Below are positions 1-11,098 of a stretch of 64,000 nt of DNA, in pieces. Positions within the stretch are counted from its first letter, which is position 1. Every line of letters starts with the position of its first letter. This DNA comes from Linepithema humile. Lineage: Eukaryota > Arthropoda > Insecta > Hymenoptera > Formicidae. The DNA lies in the NCBI RefSeq assembly GCF_040581485.1, contig NC_090130.1:17611656-17675655 (forward strand). The letters run 5' to 3'. A program made the translations under genes and the position numbers. The notes under the pieces were generated by a model, which saw nothing but the letters and a program-made list of their open reading frames with translations, ran no database searches and was not told the origin of the DNA.

Positions 1-471
1 ATTTCTTGAAATCAAGAAATCTTGATTTTAAAATAAGGAATCATTACTAACTTTAAATTTAGTAGTTTTTATATATCGATGACATCTTAATAACTCAAGT
101 GAATCACAATATTATTAATAATTTTACATAATTTTTACAGTATTTGTACATTCGTCGCGAAATGATGCCCGACAACGTACGAATAATCACTTCAAGTGCA
201 ATATTATTCACTTTCGTTCAGAAATAAATTAATTTATTATAAAAAAAATATACATTGCAACAAAATAAAGTAACAATGCAAAAATTATTTAATGTTATAT
301 TAAAGAATTTGTTATATTTTTATAATTGAATATATAAATTTTTTTAGAATTTTGTTGTGCAAAAATAATTATTAAGAAAAAAAACATTATATAGGAGACT
401 CATTTATTAAATATAAGAAGATTATTAATTTAAATAATTGTAATAGGCTATATTCCCCATTTTCTTGCTAG
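1..471. other. AT-rich sequence left of IR copy 1
   Basis: No gene is seen. The first 60 bases hold TCAAGAAAT-type words followed by a stretch (to about 120) that recurs, diverged, at 21139-21290. Similar TCAAGAAAT words lie at 55197-55229 beside another IR exon on the other strand. The repeat therefore looks like intron sequence of an IR gene whose earlier exons lie left of the window. Confidence 0.5.
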
Positions 472-1303
472 AAGATCAAGGATATTATAAATATCGCTGG
501 GCCTTTTTTGTTCTGTATTGCACATGGCGTTTAGTGCTGTGTTGTTTATTTGTATGGCAAAACGTATTTTTATACCACCATTCGATTCTTTCAATTCTAT
601 GATAACTCGTTCTAAATATAGTGTCGTGAATCTAAAGGATTTTGTTGCAGATATCGCGTTTAAGGTGAATAACAATATTTATCATTTATTAATATGTAAT
701 TTATTAACTTTTAGATTTCAAATTTCCTGCTACGAATATATTCGTTCTAATTTATAGGTAAGTACTCACAAAACTTTTGTACGAGTTAGAGAGGCAAAAC
801 GCGATATCGTTGTATCAACAGTCAAGGAAATGTTTAAAATGGCATGTTCCACGAAAGGAGAACGTTATGTTTTACTTCAAGGTGAAGATGAGTCTGAAGT
901 GAAAAGAGATATTATATGCCGCCTGACTCTGGTTGGTAGGCTTTACTTGCAAATGTGGATATCTGCCGGCGTCGCAAAGAATTTTAAATATAAAAGAACT
1001 ATTGATCTTGGGTAACAAAAATGTCGACAGAAATTATAATATAATCATGATAATTACATGATTGATTACATTTGAATAAATGATTTTCATGAATAAGATA
1101 CTCAAATTGATGGGAGCTAAACATTTGGATGCGTTGAAAGAACATCGGTTGACACAGACAATGAAAAACGATATTAATATCAATAAAATGGAAGCGAATG
1201 AATCAAGTTTCTTCAATAATTGAAGTGATGTGGAATAATAATAGCTATCATTATTCTTGTATTCGAAAAAATCATGTATGCTTATAAACTCAAGCAATTT
1301 TGA
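472..1303 (+). pseudogene. Ionotropic receptor, C-terminal exons, decayed (IR copy 1)
   Basis: IRs are variant ionotropic glutamate receptors, ligand-gated cation channels of chemosensory neurons. Three exon-like blocks are visible. Block 472-664 encodes the third membrane segment and the start of the second ligand-binding lobe (LPFDSF-like PPFDSF, then SMITRSKYS) and ends at an AAG/GTGAAT donor. Block 758-1011 encodes the rest of the lobe (GERYVLLQGEDE, then LYLQMWISAGVAKN). Block about 1098-1303 holds DALKEHRL, a last hydrophobic segment (IAIIILVFEKIMYAY) and a stop. Breaks: an in-frame TAA at 488-490 in the first block, and a frame change before the last hydrophobic segment near 1220. The earlier exons would lie left of the window. 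The family call is fairly sure; the subfamily is not known. Confidence 0.7.
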
Positions 1304-2032
1304 CTACATTTTCACCTATCGCGAACTTATTCTGCAGAAAATTTATTTGCAAATTGTAATTTCTACGCGATTAGAAAGTATTGCATTTATACTGTAATTG
1401 TTGCTATTGCTAAGTCAGAATTAATGCTGTAATAATTAATGCTGTAATTATTAAAATTATATTAACAAAATTATTAATTAAACATTGTCATGTAAAAATA
1501 ATAAAATTTTGATTTTCTTAAATCCGCTGATATATTGAATATGCTTTTTCTACACTTAAATTCGAATAATTATGAAACTCTTGCAAAATTAAATCTTATG
1601 ATGATCATATCTGCAAATTCTATAAAAGAACAGTGAAGTACATCACATTTCTGAAAGAATTCAAGCAGAAGAAGATCGCAAAAAATTAAAATATCAATTA
1701 TTTCAACATTTCTAATAAAAATATAAATTGACATGCAAGATAAAGATCTGATCAGTTTGGAAGCCATCTAACTGAATCATTACCGATGAATGCGATTACG
1801 TTGCGTGACTTCTATCAATTTGGAAAATGATTTATCTCCACATATCAATCTTCGCCAATCGCGCAACAACTGTCCATCAAGATTGACATGGGCCCATTAG
1901 AGGAAAACAATAAACACACCGGGGTGATGTACGGGGTTCAAAACTGCAATCTCTATATATACCCTCGCTTACCTATATTCTACGTGACGTGAAACGACGT
2001 GGAAGTAGTTCAAGGATAGAAATTTGCGAGGA
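1304..2032. other. Intergenic, with a TATA-like site
   Basis: AT-rich up to about 1840 with no coding signal recognised. A TATATATA string at about 1952 lies roughly 80 bases before an ATG opening a signal-peptide-like sequence at 2033, so the last 100 bases may be the promoter of IR copy 2. Confidence 0.35.
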
Positions 2033-3952
2033 ATGGCTGCATGCGTTTTAACAATCGCAATTTTTCAGTTTGCGATCGCGAGCTGTTGCGCTATAAACGG
2101 AATAATTTGGCGCAAACAGAAGCAAGAATTCGTACAGTTGTTCAGTATTCCGTAATTCGCCGCTCTTTAACAGGAAACCCTAGCCAAATATAGAGCTGAA
2201 GAGAGGCTCGATATGAGACACGAAGTAGTGAAAGCTGTGTATTACGAGGTGTGAAGATTCTAATCAAGATGTAGATATAATATCAAACTAAAACAACACT
2301 TGAGTGTCTAAAAGGCGTTTAAAAAATGTTGCACATTTTTTGGAGACGTCTGTTAGATACTCTGTTGTCTGGAAATTTCATATATTGGCAGGAAAAGAAT
2401 ATGGTGATGTTTTACGACAATAATACGAAAATTGGCGGTATTTGCGGCGAGCTGTGGTATCTTTTTGCGGATTATCTGAATTTTACGTATGTCAAAGTGA
2501 ACAGTACAATTTTCTACGCAATACTGCACAGATCTTATATCGTGAGCTATATTTGCTCAGCTACTTATCCAATAATTAAAAATTATTATATTTTCTCTCG
2601 GGTTTATTCCGATAAAAACTACGAATCGAGATTCGGTCAGAGAACAGAAAATGGCAGTTATAAAGGTCTAGTTGGCATGCTTGCGCGTGACGAAGTACAA
2701 GTAATCCTGAGAAGTGGATTTTTTAAAGCTCGTATGAACGTCGTGGACTATACGATACCTCTTTGGAAAAGCACGTGAGGTTTCGCGTCAATCTACGCCC
2801 AATAATAAATTGCAGCTGAGAAGTTGCTCATCTTTAACGCGTTTTCAAATTATTAGTTAAACATTTCCTCTTCGCAAAATTTAATAAAAGACAGAAAATG
2901 AGAAACTTTTCTGATATCATCAGCAGACATTAATAAATTGAAGTTTCAAGTTTCATATTTATGTTCAACCGGAACGGCTATACGATAATAAGTGGGTATT
3001 TACGCTGTTTTGTCCGAAAACGTGGTATTCTGTAGTTTTCCTGTTCATTGTAAGCTGCGTCGGTTATTTTTTACAAAAAATACCGACCGATTTTAAACGC
3101 AAAAGAAAGACTGCACAAATTTTGGTCTAGGCGATCATTTTTTCCATTTTTTCACTATGATGTGTGCGCAAGGTGCTTAATGTGATAAGAAATAAATTAA
3201 GCGAAAGCGTATTTGTAACAGTAATTAATGAAAATTTGTGTATATTTTTAATAAAAGATGAATGATAAAATATGTAAAAAATATTTTCGTATATCGATTC
3301 AACCATTAGTTAAGCATGAAAAGATTGAAATGAAATAAATTATTATCCGTCCTTTTTTACAGGCTATATACCCGACGCTTATCACAACAAATCTTGTCGT
3401 TATCAAAAAGCATGAGAATAATACAGCTGGCCAAAATCAGCGCGTTCATTTCATAAATATCGCAGAGGAGATGCATAGCAAAATCTGCGACAGCGTTAAA
3501 AATTAGGAGGATCGATTTATGCCATTGAATAGATACGGCTGCTCGCTTCAATCTATGGTCAATTACAATCAGACCTGGATAACGTTCGCACTTAAGAAGG
3601 ACTTCCGCTTCAGGAAAACCATTGACTCAGCGTAAGTGTCGCGCAAATAAATTAGTCATTAATTATATGTCCAATATTAAAAAAATTATTATATGAGTTA
3701 AATTTTGTTTTCACTGACATTCTCTATTTTCCAGACTTATCAAGTTCAACGAAGTCGGCATAATGGACGCTCTTAAGGATCGTTGGCTAAATATCAGGCT
3801 AGAGAATAAAGAGCAAAACAAGTTCAAAACGATCGATTTGCATCAAGTGTACTTGATTTTCCTTAATACTCTGTTGCGGAATACTCATCTCATTTACAAT
3901 ACTCATTCTAGAAAAAATAAAATATTGTTATTATACGAAAAATGTTCGACGT
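2033..3952 (+). pseudogene. Ionotropic receptor, decayed (IR copy 2)
   Basis: The ATG at 2033 opens a hydrophobic, signal-peptide-like stretch ending at a stop near 2155. An exon at 2326-2778 encodes the first ligand-binding lobe (GGICGELWYLFADYLNFT, later GLVGMLARDE and TIPLW). The stretch 2944-3130 carries the first membrane segment (WYSVVFLFIVSCVGYF), then a TAG at 3128-3130; the conserved pore-region motif GDHFF follows in another frame, so one base is missing or extra. Blocks 3357-3631 and 3735-3952 encode the end of the second lobe and the C-terminus, joined by a good donor (GTAAGT at 3632) and acceptor (TTTTCCAG at 3734). Compared with IR copy 3 there is a short deletion near 3507 and a one-base insertion near 3865 that scrambles the last membrane segment. 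Confidence 0.7.
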
Positions 3953-4395
3953 AGACGTACACGTTAAGAAATAAGCTTTAGATATATTTAGAGAAAACTG
4001 TACATGAATCTATTGTATATAGAAAACCAAACAATAATTATTTTAGCGAATATCCCTCTCTGTTTCATTACAATTTATTTCTATTGCCTTTCTAATATAT
4101 ACCGATTGTTTTTCAATTATATACATAATTTATATTGCAGTTGTATCAAAAAATTATAGCACATGATCTTATAGAGCTGACCTTCGCTATTTCAACGCAC
4201 GCACTAGTTTTGCCATGACAATGTATCAATGTGCTATAAAAGCTTGACATTTCGCAGATCGTGATAACATATAAAATTGATTAGTTATAATTTTAAAACA
4301 TAAATACGTAATAAAATTCAAAATTATAGTTAATATATTGAAAAATGTAATTTTGTTTATTATAAACATTATTTATTAAAACATAGATTTATAAT
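3953..4395. other. Downstream part of a segmental duplication
   Basis: Non-coding. About 330 bases (3953-4290) match 22004-22330 closely with scattered substitutions, showing that the copy event that made IR copies 2 and 3 extended past the gene end. The remainder is AT-rich. Confidence 0.55.
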
Positions 4396-5813
4396 TGTTA
4401 CGTCCTAACCTGGAGGGAAAGAAGCGGGTCAGGTATACGGACGGACGCAACAATAAAAGTATAAATTTGTGGTGTTTGCTCGCTGGTCGGTATGAGGAGA
4501 GGCGACTGCGCGAGCCGAACGATTTTCCTTGGCTGAGAACAGGTCAACGATCGTAAAGATCGATATTACCCTGTTAGAGGCCTCAACCAATCGTTCGTGG
4601 TTCCCTTTTCTGGTCAAGAGAATTAACTCCTTTTACCAAGGGCGGAACCTCGTGCAATTTTTCAAAAGGAGAGGTGTTTGAGAGAGAGAGAGAGGTGAGA
4701 GAGAGAGAGAGATGATTGTGAAAATTAGACTTACTACTTGGATGTCTTCGAAATGTGTTTAGATCTCCAATCCTAAAGTCCAGGTGTAGTCGGCCTTGAG
4801 GTGTACTTGATCCTCCTGGGGTCAGTTAGTGGTATCCGCACTGGGTCGATCGGAGGCTGATTGCAGCTGAGGGGATGAGAGTGAAGGGCCACGGCCGATG
4901 AGCGTTATATCCTTCGCGCCGGGAAAACTGATCGGAGGCGTTGCACAGATCCTCGTATTCGTAGTCAAAATAATTTCTTTGAACACTGATGTATTCTGAA
5001 TTGTCTTTCGTAACCGGTCTCGTGTACTGGAGAAGTAATTGGCGCGCACGGTATTTTACTCCCCCACGTCGCGTCTTGGATTTGGGCATGAAGGATAATG
5101 TCGTCAATCTAAAAATTCCAGGCTAAAAGCGTGCGGTGGTCCGCACCACGATTAGCGGGGATACAGAAACCAAGTACAACGTGCGGTGGTCCGCACCGGA
5201 GCAAATAGTTCTGAGTGCTGATTCAGAGAGATAACTGGGTGGTTGGGTGCTAGGTAGGGTATAGGTTGTACACGAGAAAAGAGATCGAATAGTTTTAACA
5301 GACACTTTACTGAATCTATTTTATTACAAACTCTTACAGTCACTTAAAAATGTTGCAAATTGTTTCTAAGTCCCAATATTCAAACTGTTCGGGTAATACT
5401 AAAAGCCTCTCTCTACTAACTGGCTGACTCTCTAACTAAAAACTGCTTAACTGCCGCTTTCACGGGTGGGTGTCTTCCTTTTATACTCGAAATTTTGGGT
5501 TCTGGAAGGGAGACATTCCTTCCGAGGGGTTGTTAATAAAAATAAGATAAAAAGGTTGTTTGAAGATTAATAAATGGATTGCTCGAATGACATGTATATC
5601 GTTCCGTCGGCTTTTCTGTCGGCGAAAATTCAAAGTCTACTATCGCGGTCGCGTGTCTTATCTCGACAAATTTTCGATTGAAGACTTAAAAGATTATTAT
5701 GGTACATTCGGGATCTTAAATCATTAAAATAATATTTTCAGAACGTTTCTTTGAATTTTCCCGACTGGTCGTGAAAAACTTGTGCAAGGGAAAGGTCCGT
5801 ACAGGACGTAACA
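4396..5813. repeat. Solo LTR with TAAT target-site duplication
   Basis: The segment begins TGTTACGTCCT and ends AGGACGTAACA, the TG...CA ends of an LTR, with an 11-base imperfect terminal inverted repeat. TAAT flanks it on both sides (4392-4395 and 5814-5817). No coding sequence is inside. The same terminal words occur on the LTRs of the 16-kb element at 24965 and 38687, but the interior differs, so this is a related family. It contains a GA-rich stretch (4678-4712) and two copies of a small hairpin, GTGCGG-TGGT-CCGCAC, near 5130 and 5181. A solo LTR arises when the two LTRs of a full element recombine. Confidence 0.8.
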
Positions 5814-6445
5814 TAATTGAGTGATTAAACGAACTTACTGTAAAGTTCGATCACAATTATGCTTGTCTCGTCCGGATGGATGAATAATTGTAGTAGTAGC
5901 GCTCTCCGCTGCGCTATCTTCAACAGAATTTTAAAGCTAGGGCAAAAATTTGAATCGAGCGCCGCCTGCCTACACTTAGTGCGGCTATCTGCGCCTATCG
6001 CCTTCATTATTTTAAAGAGTACAAATCTGACAATGGATTGTGGGTGGGAGGGAGTCTCCATCCGGACGAGACAAGCATAATTGTGATCGAACTTCACAGT
6101 AAGTTCGTTTAATCACTCAATTATGCAAAGTCTCGTCCGGATGGATGAATAATTGTAGATGTTTAAAGATCAGATTTGTAAGAGTAAGAAAAATAAAAAA
6201 TTTTTCTTTTTGTAAGATACTGCAAATTTAATCGTTTATTATTATTAAAAATTTGTTCAAATATATCTTTTATTGTCAAGATATGCTACATTTGCATATT
6301 AAAAAATGGGGGATTGTATCGCCCTATAAACAAAAATATGCTTATAATAAAGTAATGCTTATAAAATCCAAATAAAAATCAATTCAAATACAGAACACAC
6401 TGAACAAAGTAAATCGCTGAGAACCAGGGAAAAAGAACTTATGAG

Positions 6446-7360
6446 TTAAGATCTATCCAGAATCTTGTCCTGGAACGATGTATTATTAATAATTGGACGG
6501 TTATAGAAATGAGCGAAGACCTCTGAGGACTTGCTCCAGCCCGCAGTGCTTCTGATTTCTTCCAAGCTAATCCCTTTACTCGCTGCTAGGGATGTTGACG
6601 CATGTCGGGTAGAATGTGACGAAAAAATAGTTGTATCAATCCCCGCCAAGCGCAATTCCGCTTTAACCCAGCGACCCAGGGTCTGAGAAGAAGCTACAGT
6701 GTAGGGAGCCCGCCAGGAAATGAAAAGAGAATCGCAGTCTGTGTGTCGGAGATCGTTCGTGATTGTTAAATAAAACCTTACTAGAGAAAAAATGCAGAGC
6801 TCTGGTCTCTCTACAAAAGGCCTAAAAGAAAGTAAGGGTTGGGACCTACCCACCCCAGAGGTTTTAAGACGCGCAGAAATCTTTATAATTAATGATTCCG
6901 AGAAGGAGATATTTGATAGTTGAATAGCAGCCAAAGTTTGCATTCTCTGTGCAGTAGTGAGGGCAAGTAAAGTAACTAGTTTCATTGATATGACCTCCAG
7001 CGAGAGGCCTTCATGAGGATATAGTGACGCTAAATGCGCGATTACAGGTGACGGGTCCCAAACGAAGTCATAACGGGGACGTTGTGGCTTTAGAATCGAG
7101 ACTCCCTTAAAAAATCTCCTGACTAGTGGATGAGAGCCTATCTCGTCCTGAGAGATGAGAGATATCGCTGAGCGATACGTATTTAAGGTAGCATAAGAGC
7201 CCACCTTAGGGAGAGTCAAGGACATGAATTCTAAAAAAGATGACACTGATGGTGCGAAGCAATCAATATCCCTTTCCTTACAGAAAAGCCACCATAATCT
7301 GATGGGCTTTGAATATTGGGCTAGCGTAGCTCTGGAAATCGATGTAAGTGAAACAGTCAA
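6446..7360 (-). CDS. Tyrosine recombinase of DIRS-like element
   Basis: This 304-residue protein carries the tyrosine-recombinase signature: Arg139 in TAQRMQT, His249-x-x-Arg252 in SHSTRHAST, Trp275 in AGWS and the nucleophile Tyr286 in FAHFYNRP. These enzymes cut and rejoin DNA through a 3'-phosphotyrosine link, and in DIRS elements they are thought to insert a circular cDNA. The N-terminal 130 residues resemble a SAM-like core-binding domain. The ORF is open throughout and overlaps the preceding ORF by 4 bases. The catalytic set is complete, so the enzyme could still be active although the reverse transcriptase of this copy is not. Confidence 0.85.
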   Translation of the reverse strand: MTVSLTSISRATLAQYSKPIRLWWLFCKERDIDCFAPSVSSFLEFMSLTLPKVGSYATLNTYRSAISLISQDEIGSHPLVRRFFKGVSILKPQRPRYDFVWDPSPVIAHLASLYPHEGLSLEVISMKLVTLLALTTAQRMQTLAAIQLSNISFSESLIIKISARLKTSGVGRSQPLLSFRPFVERPELCIFSLVRFYLTITNDLRHTDCDSLFISWRAPYTVASSQTLGRWVKAELRLAGIDTTIFSSHSTRHASTSLAASKGISLEEIRSTAGWSKSSEVFAHFYNRPIINNTSFQDKILDRS

Positions 7361-8627
7361 AGCTGATTGTGGTATTCCTTTGAGTAGAAAGGCCTGCCGG
7401 ATAATTTCGCGGCCACCAGGAAAATCCTGAACCAGGCCGGGTGAATGTCTCTGAAAGGAGATGTCAGCATGTTAATATCCGGATCAAAATGAATCGCTTG
7501 TCCTACAGACAATTGATTAAAAAGAGGAAACCACGGTTGAGCCGGCCACCTAGGTACCACCACAATTCCTTCCGCTTTATCAGTTATAATTTTTCGCAGT
7601 ACTTTTAGAATAATAGAAAAGGGGGGAAATGCATAAAAGTGAAAACTACTCCAGCAGAGGGAAAATGCGTCGACTGCGAGTGCGAGAGGGTTTGGGTGCC
7701 AAGAGACAAAACGGGAACACTTCGTGTTGATTGAAGTAGCGAACAAGTCAATGTCGAAAGGACCAAGTGGGAATTGATTCTGTCGAAATATTTCTGTGAC
7801 AGAGACCACTCTGTCTCCTCCGAGACGACACGTGATTCTGCGTCCGCTTCAAAATTTTGAGCCGAAGGGATGTATGAAGCGTAAATAAATAAATTTCGTT
7901 CTGCGCACCAAGACCAAATTTCGCGGGCCAAATTCGATAAAAGTGGGAATTTAATTGAACCCATGCGATTAATGTAGGAAATTGCTGTAGAGTTATCTAT
8001 CCTTAACAAGATGTTTGTGCCTTCCAAATGCGGGGCAAAACATCTAAGCGCATGAAAAACTGCTAATAGCTCTAAATAATTAATATGAAAAGTTTTGTCC
8101 TCTGGTGACCAAAAACCGTGTGTACGTATCTCGTTACACACAGCTCCCCATCCTGTGAGCGAAGCGTCCGAGAAAATCTCGAGAGCAAAGAGGGCTGTTC
8201 GAATATGGTTACGCTGTGAGTTGTTAGAGAAAACACTCTTCCACCATATAAGGTCCTCTCGAAGGGTGGTTAAGAGGGGCATGTGAGCCTCGAAGTCATT
8301 GCCCGCAGAAATAAGTGCAAGAAATTTTTCTCTCTCTAGGGTCTTAGTGTGTAACATCCCATATTGGACTGCCGGGCAGACTGAGATGATGGAACCAATA
8401 TAACTTGCTAAATGTCGAATCCTGCACCGTCTCTTTTTTAGCATAGCGAGAGTCATCTGACGTAACCTCTCTCTTCTGTCAAACGGGATAGTAATTGACA
8501 AATCCTCCGTGTCGAAGATAAAACCCAAAAAACGACAGGATTTTGATGGAGTGAGGACACTTTTTCGATTATTGATGATAAAGCCTAGAGATGATAAAAG
8601 ATTTGTTGTTGAATTAATGTTATCCAC
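7357..8627 (-). pseudogene. RNase H region of DIRS-like element, frameshifted
   Basis: The reading frame at 7605-8627 covers the C-terminal part of the reverse transcriptase (CRFLGFIFDT, then the thumb) and an RNase H domain (IFSDASLTGWGAVCNE, then NYLELLAVFHAL, LLRIDNSTAISYINR and FEADAESR). RNase H removes RNA from the RNA-DNA hybrid. After EWSLSQKYFDRI the frame is lost near 7800, and the conserved continuation (DIDLFATS, RFVSWHPNPLALAVDAFS, YAFPPFS) is found one frame over at 7357-7809. At least one indel therefore separates RNase H from its C-terminal extension. The call is confident because the motifs continue across the break. Confidence 0.8.
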
Positions 8628-9115
8628 ACATTGATCATAAGAGTGTGCAATAAGAAGAAAATCATGTAAACTACGGAGAAAAAACCCTTTTGTCTAAGAT
8701 AATATAAGACCGGTTTCATAATCTTCGTAAAAATATAAGGCGCTGATGCCAGGCCAAAAGGGAGAGCTTTAAATTGGTAGAGCTGGCCCTGAAAACGAAA
8801 ACGTAGATATTTCCTATCATCTTGGTGAATAGGTAAAGTAAGATAGGCATCCTCTAGATCGATTAAAGCAAGGTAGTCGTTCGAAGAAATGAGCTGAATA
8901 ACCGTCTTCCAATCCTCCAGTTTGAAGTGCGTTGCGATAATAAATTTATTGAGTCGTTTCAAATTTAGAATAAATCTCCATCCTCCCGACTGTTTTTTAA
9001 TGACAAAATAAGGTGACAAGAATTGATTCTCGCAGTCAGATGCCCGCTCAATCGCTCGTATACCAAGGAGTCTAGAGATCTCCTGAGAACAAATCTGTTT
9101 TTCTAGATTTGACAA
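8585..9115 (-). pseudogene. Reverse transcriptase of DIRS-like element, broken at the active site
   Basis: The fingers and palm are clear: SPYFVIKKQSGGWRFILNLK, LNKFI, YLALIDLEDAYLTLPIH and FKALPFGLASAPYIFTKIM. The frame continues into the catalytic region but changes at about 8661-8669, exactly where the metal-binding aspartate pair should be. The conserved downstream text (DFLLIAHSYDQCVDN) is in another frame, and the active-site motif is incomplete in every frame. Compared with the family, a few bases look deleted there. This copy cannot make a working reverse transcriptase. Confidence 0.8.
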
Positions 9116-9267
9116 TTTGTTCGTTGGGTCTTTGATTTGAGAAGGTGAGTATTGGACGAAAGGTAGCCTGTAGCCAGCAATGGTCTCCAGGATGACCGGA
9201 TTAACTGTGATTTGCCTCCAATTAAAAAGAAAATTGACTAATCTGCCACCAAAATTTACGTCCTTTT

Positions 9268-10113
9268 CTATCGCCTCTTCGATCGGGATCTGGGGCGATA
9301 ATATGGCCGACGGTAGCTGTTTGATGCCCCTGTTCCTCTCGGCGCCGGTCTCGATTGTCGCACAGGGGCTCGGGCGTTTCCCGAAAAACCAGAAGCAACC
9401 TGGATTGGTTGTTTAATTGGTTGTTGAATTCTTCTGGTTATTGGAAAAGAGGGTTTTACGATGTCCTTTGAAGACTTTTCCATTGAAGCTGTTCTTTTAA
9501 TTGATTCACCAAAAGAGGCCCCAAATAATAATTCATCTACCGGAATAGTATCCGCCGTATTTTTTGCGTTTAAATTGAGGGCAGGGGTAATTAGAGCTCT
9601 CCTATTTAGAGAGATACGGTAAAAAAGGTCAGCAAGAATTCTAGATCCTTCGTTGACCTTAACGATCGCTGCACGCGCTCCCGAGGTCAGAGAGTTCTGA
9701 ATTTCCGATTGCAGGAAATCAGATATGGCTTCCCCCAAAGCGCATAAGGCTACGCCTGCTTGATCCTGGATCTTTCTGGCGTAGTCGTCTCTCTTGACAG
9801 TGAGATTATTTTTAAGAGCCACCTTGCACTCTTGATTAAGAGTGGGGGCCTTGAGAAACGCTACTGACTCCGGGGGAGCATACTTTTTATTTAAAAGTTT
9901 GCGCTGATCCGAAGTGAGGCCTTTGCGTGTTAGCTCACGCCACTTTGAAGTTACCAAATCATTCCATGATGGTGTCTCTTCCCCCTCTAGGTCTGGACCA
10001 AAAAGGTGTTTGGCAAGAGAGTCGTCTACTGAGACAGCATCTGCCGGTAGGGGGCCTTCGACAAAAGTAACCTCTTTTGGCTTGCCGCAGGATGAAACTT
10101 GCTCACCTTCCAT
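9268..10113 (-). CDS. Gag-like protein of DIRS-like element
   Basis: A 281-residue protein, with acidic and helical N-terminal two thirds (PSWNDLVTSKWRELTRKGLT, then TLNQECKVALKN) and a basic tail rich in Arg, Pro and Tyr (about residues 235-281, ending RPRSRSKRR). That layout fits an RNA-binding capsid-like protein, and its place just before the reverse transcriptase fits gag. An acceptor-like TTTTTGCAG lies about 20 bases before the start, so it may be spliced to the small ORF at 10196-10516. No enzymatic motif is seen. Homology to known gag proteins is inferred from position. Confidence 0.6.
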   Translation of the reverse strand: MEGEQVSSCGKPKEVTFVEGPLPADAVSVDDSLAKHLFGPDLEGEETPSWNDLVTSKWRELTRKGLTSDQRKLLNKKYAPPESVAFLKAPTLNQECKVALKNNLTVKRDDYARKIQDQAGVALCALGEAISDFLQSEIQNSLTSGARAAIVKVNEGSRILADLFYRISLNRRALITPALNLNAKNTADTIPVDELLFGASFGESIKRTASMEKSSKDIVKPSFPITRRIQQPIKQPIQVASGFSGNARAPVRQSRPAPRGTGASNSYRRPYYRPRSRSKRR

Positions 10114-10195
10114 TCCCTTATTTATTGCTGCAAAAATATACCCATGTTCCCAATGAGTTTAGGAGGAAAAAGGTAGTGCCGTCATGCCGCCTGCA

Positions 10196-10516
10196 TTATT
10201 CAAATGCAGAACCAGCAATATCAAACACACCTGATGGTTCTAGGTCTGTTGGCCCCTCCTGACTCGCAGGGGGTACCCCAGCCGAAATCGAATCAGATCT
10301 GTTGTGGGAGGTAGAAACTGACTCGATACAAGACTCTAGATCCTCCTGAAGGGCAAATACTGACACCGGTGGAGAACGGGACGGGCGGTCATGAACCCTA
10401 GCCTCGCTATGTGAAAGCATATCAATCAATCGAGACATCTTAGTTTCCAAATCGGTCAGACGATCCGAAGATGACGGTCTTCTTCGCTTTCTAGATTTAT
10501 GCGAAGACTTACCCAT
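10196..10516 (-). CDS. Small N-terminal ORF of DIRS-like element
   Basis: A 106-residue ORF opening with a basic, serine-rich stretch (KSSHKSRKRRRPSSSDR) that could be a nuclear-localisation signal, then a short helix (LTDLETKMSRLIDMLSH) likely to form a coiled coil. It lies first in the minus-strand order, next to the leader. It may be the first exon of gag, since the frame after its stop meets a splice-acceptor-like stretch before 10113. Function is inferred only from position. Confidence 0.5.
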   Translation of the reverse strand: MGKSSHKSRKRRRPSSSDRLTDLETKMSRLIDMLSHSEARVHDRPSRSPPVSVFALQEDLESCIESVSTSHNRSDSISAGVPPASQEGPTDLEPSGVFDIAGSAFE

Positions 10517-10752
10517 ACCTGAAATTGCTCAAAATAATCGTTAAAAACTAAAAAAAAAAAAATGGGTACGTGTTGAGGATATACACAACAGAAAAACAAT
10601 GAAGGCGATAGGTGCAGATAGCCGCACCTAAGTGTAGGCAGGCGGCGCTCGATTCAAATTTTTGCCCTAGCTTTAAAATTCTGTTGAGGATAGCGCAGCG
10701 GAGAGCGCTACTACTACAATTATTCATCCATCCGGACGAGACTTTGCATAAT

Positions 10753-11098
10753 CATATTCATAATTTTATAACATGAAACAAATGATTATACGTCACATCT
10801 ACAATATACACCATTTTTCTTGGATATATCTTTTAGTAAATTAAAATCGTCAAAATCAAGACTGCCATTATCATCATACTCATTTCTATCATGTCACCTT
10901 CTGGGGGAAAATAAATTTAAAAAATATAAACAATTATAATATTCATGAAAAAAGAAATTGTTTGGTTTTGCTGTGATCGTTATATAGTATATTTTTAATA
11001 AATTAAACGCGATTTGAAAAATATGAAAAATTAATTATATACCTATACTAAAATTAACAATAATACCAATAAAACTTACAACATTTTTTTCAGCTTAA
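10753..11098. other. Intergenic, AT-rich
   Basis: Nothing recognised between the end of the DIRS-like element and the first remnant of the zinc-finger array. Confidence 0.5.

Larger units (their letters stand above)
5816..10752 (-). mobile_element. DIRS-like tyrosine-recombinase retroelement
   Basis: Minus-strand order is gag-like, reverse transcriptase, RNase H, tyrosine recombinase, as in DIRS-group elements, which use a recombinase rather than an integrase. A 38-bp repeat beginning ATTATGCAAAGTCTCGTCCG at 6120-6157 recurs inverted at 10715-10752. Left of it, 5816-6121 is an extra block with arms of about 66 bp inverted to each other (5816-5881 and 6056-6122), enclosing an inverted copy of the element's right-hand leader (5873-6012 against 10602-10740). 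No methyltransferase domain was recognised. Reading frames are broken in at least two places, so this copy looks inactive. Confidence 0.8.

Noticed and set aside
4678..4712. GA-rich stretch as a functional element
   Set aside because: Simple microsatellite; similar GA and CA runs occur elsewhere (26296, 63925).
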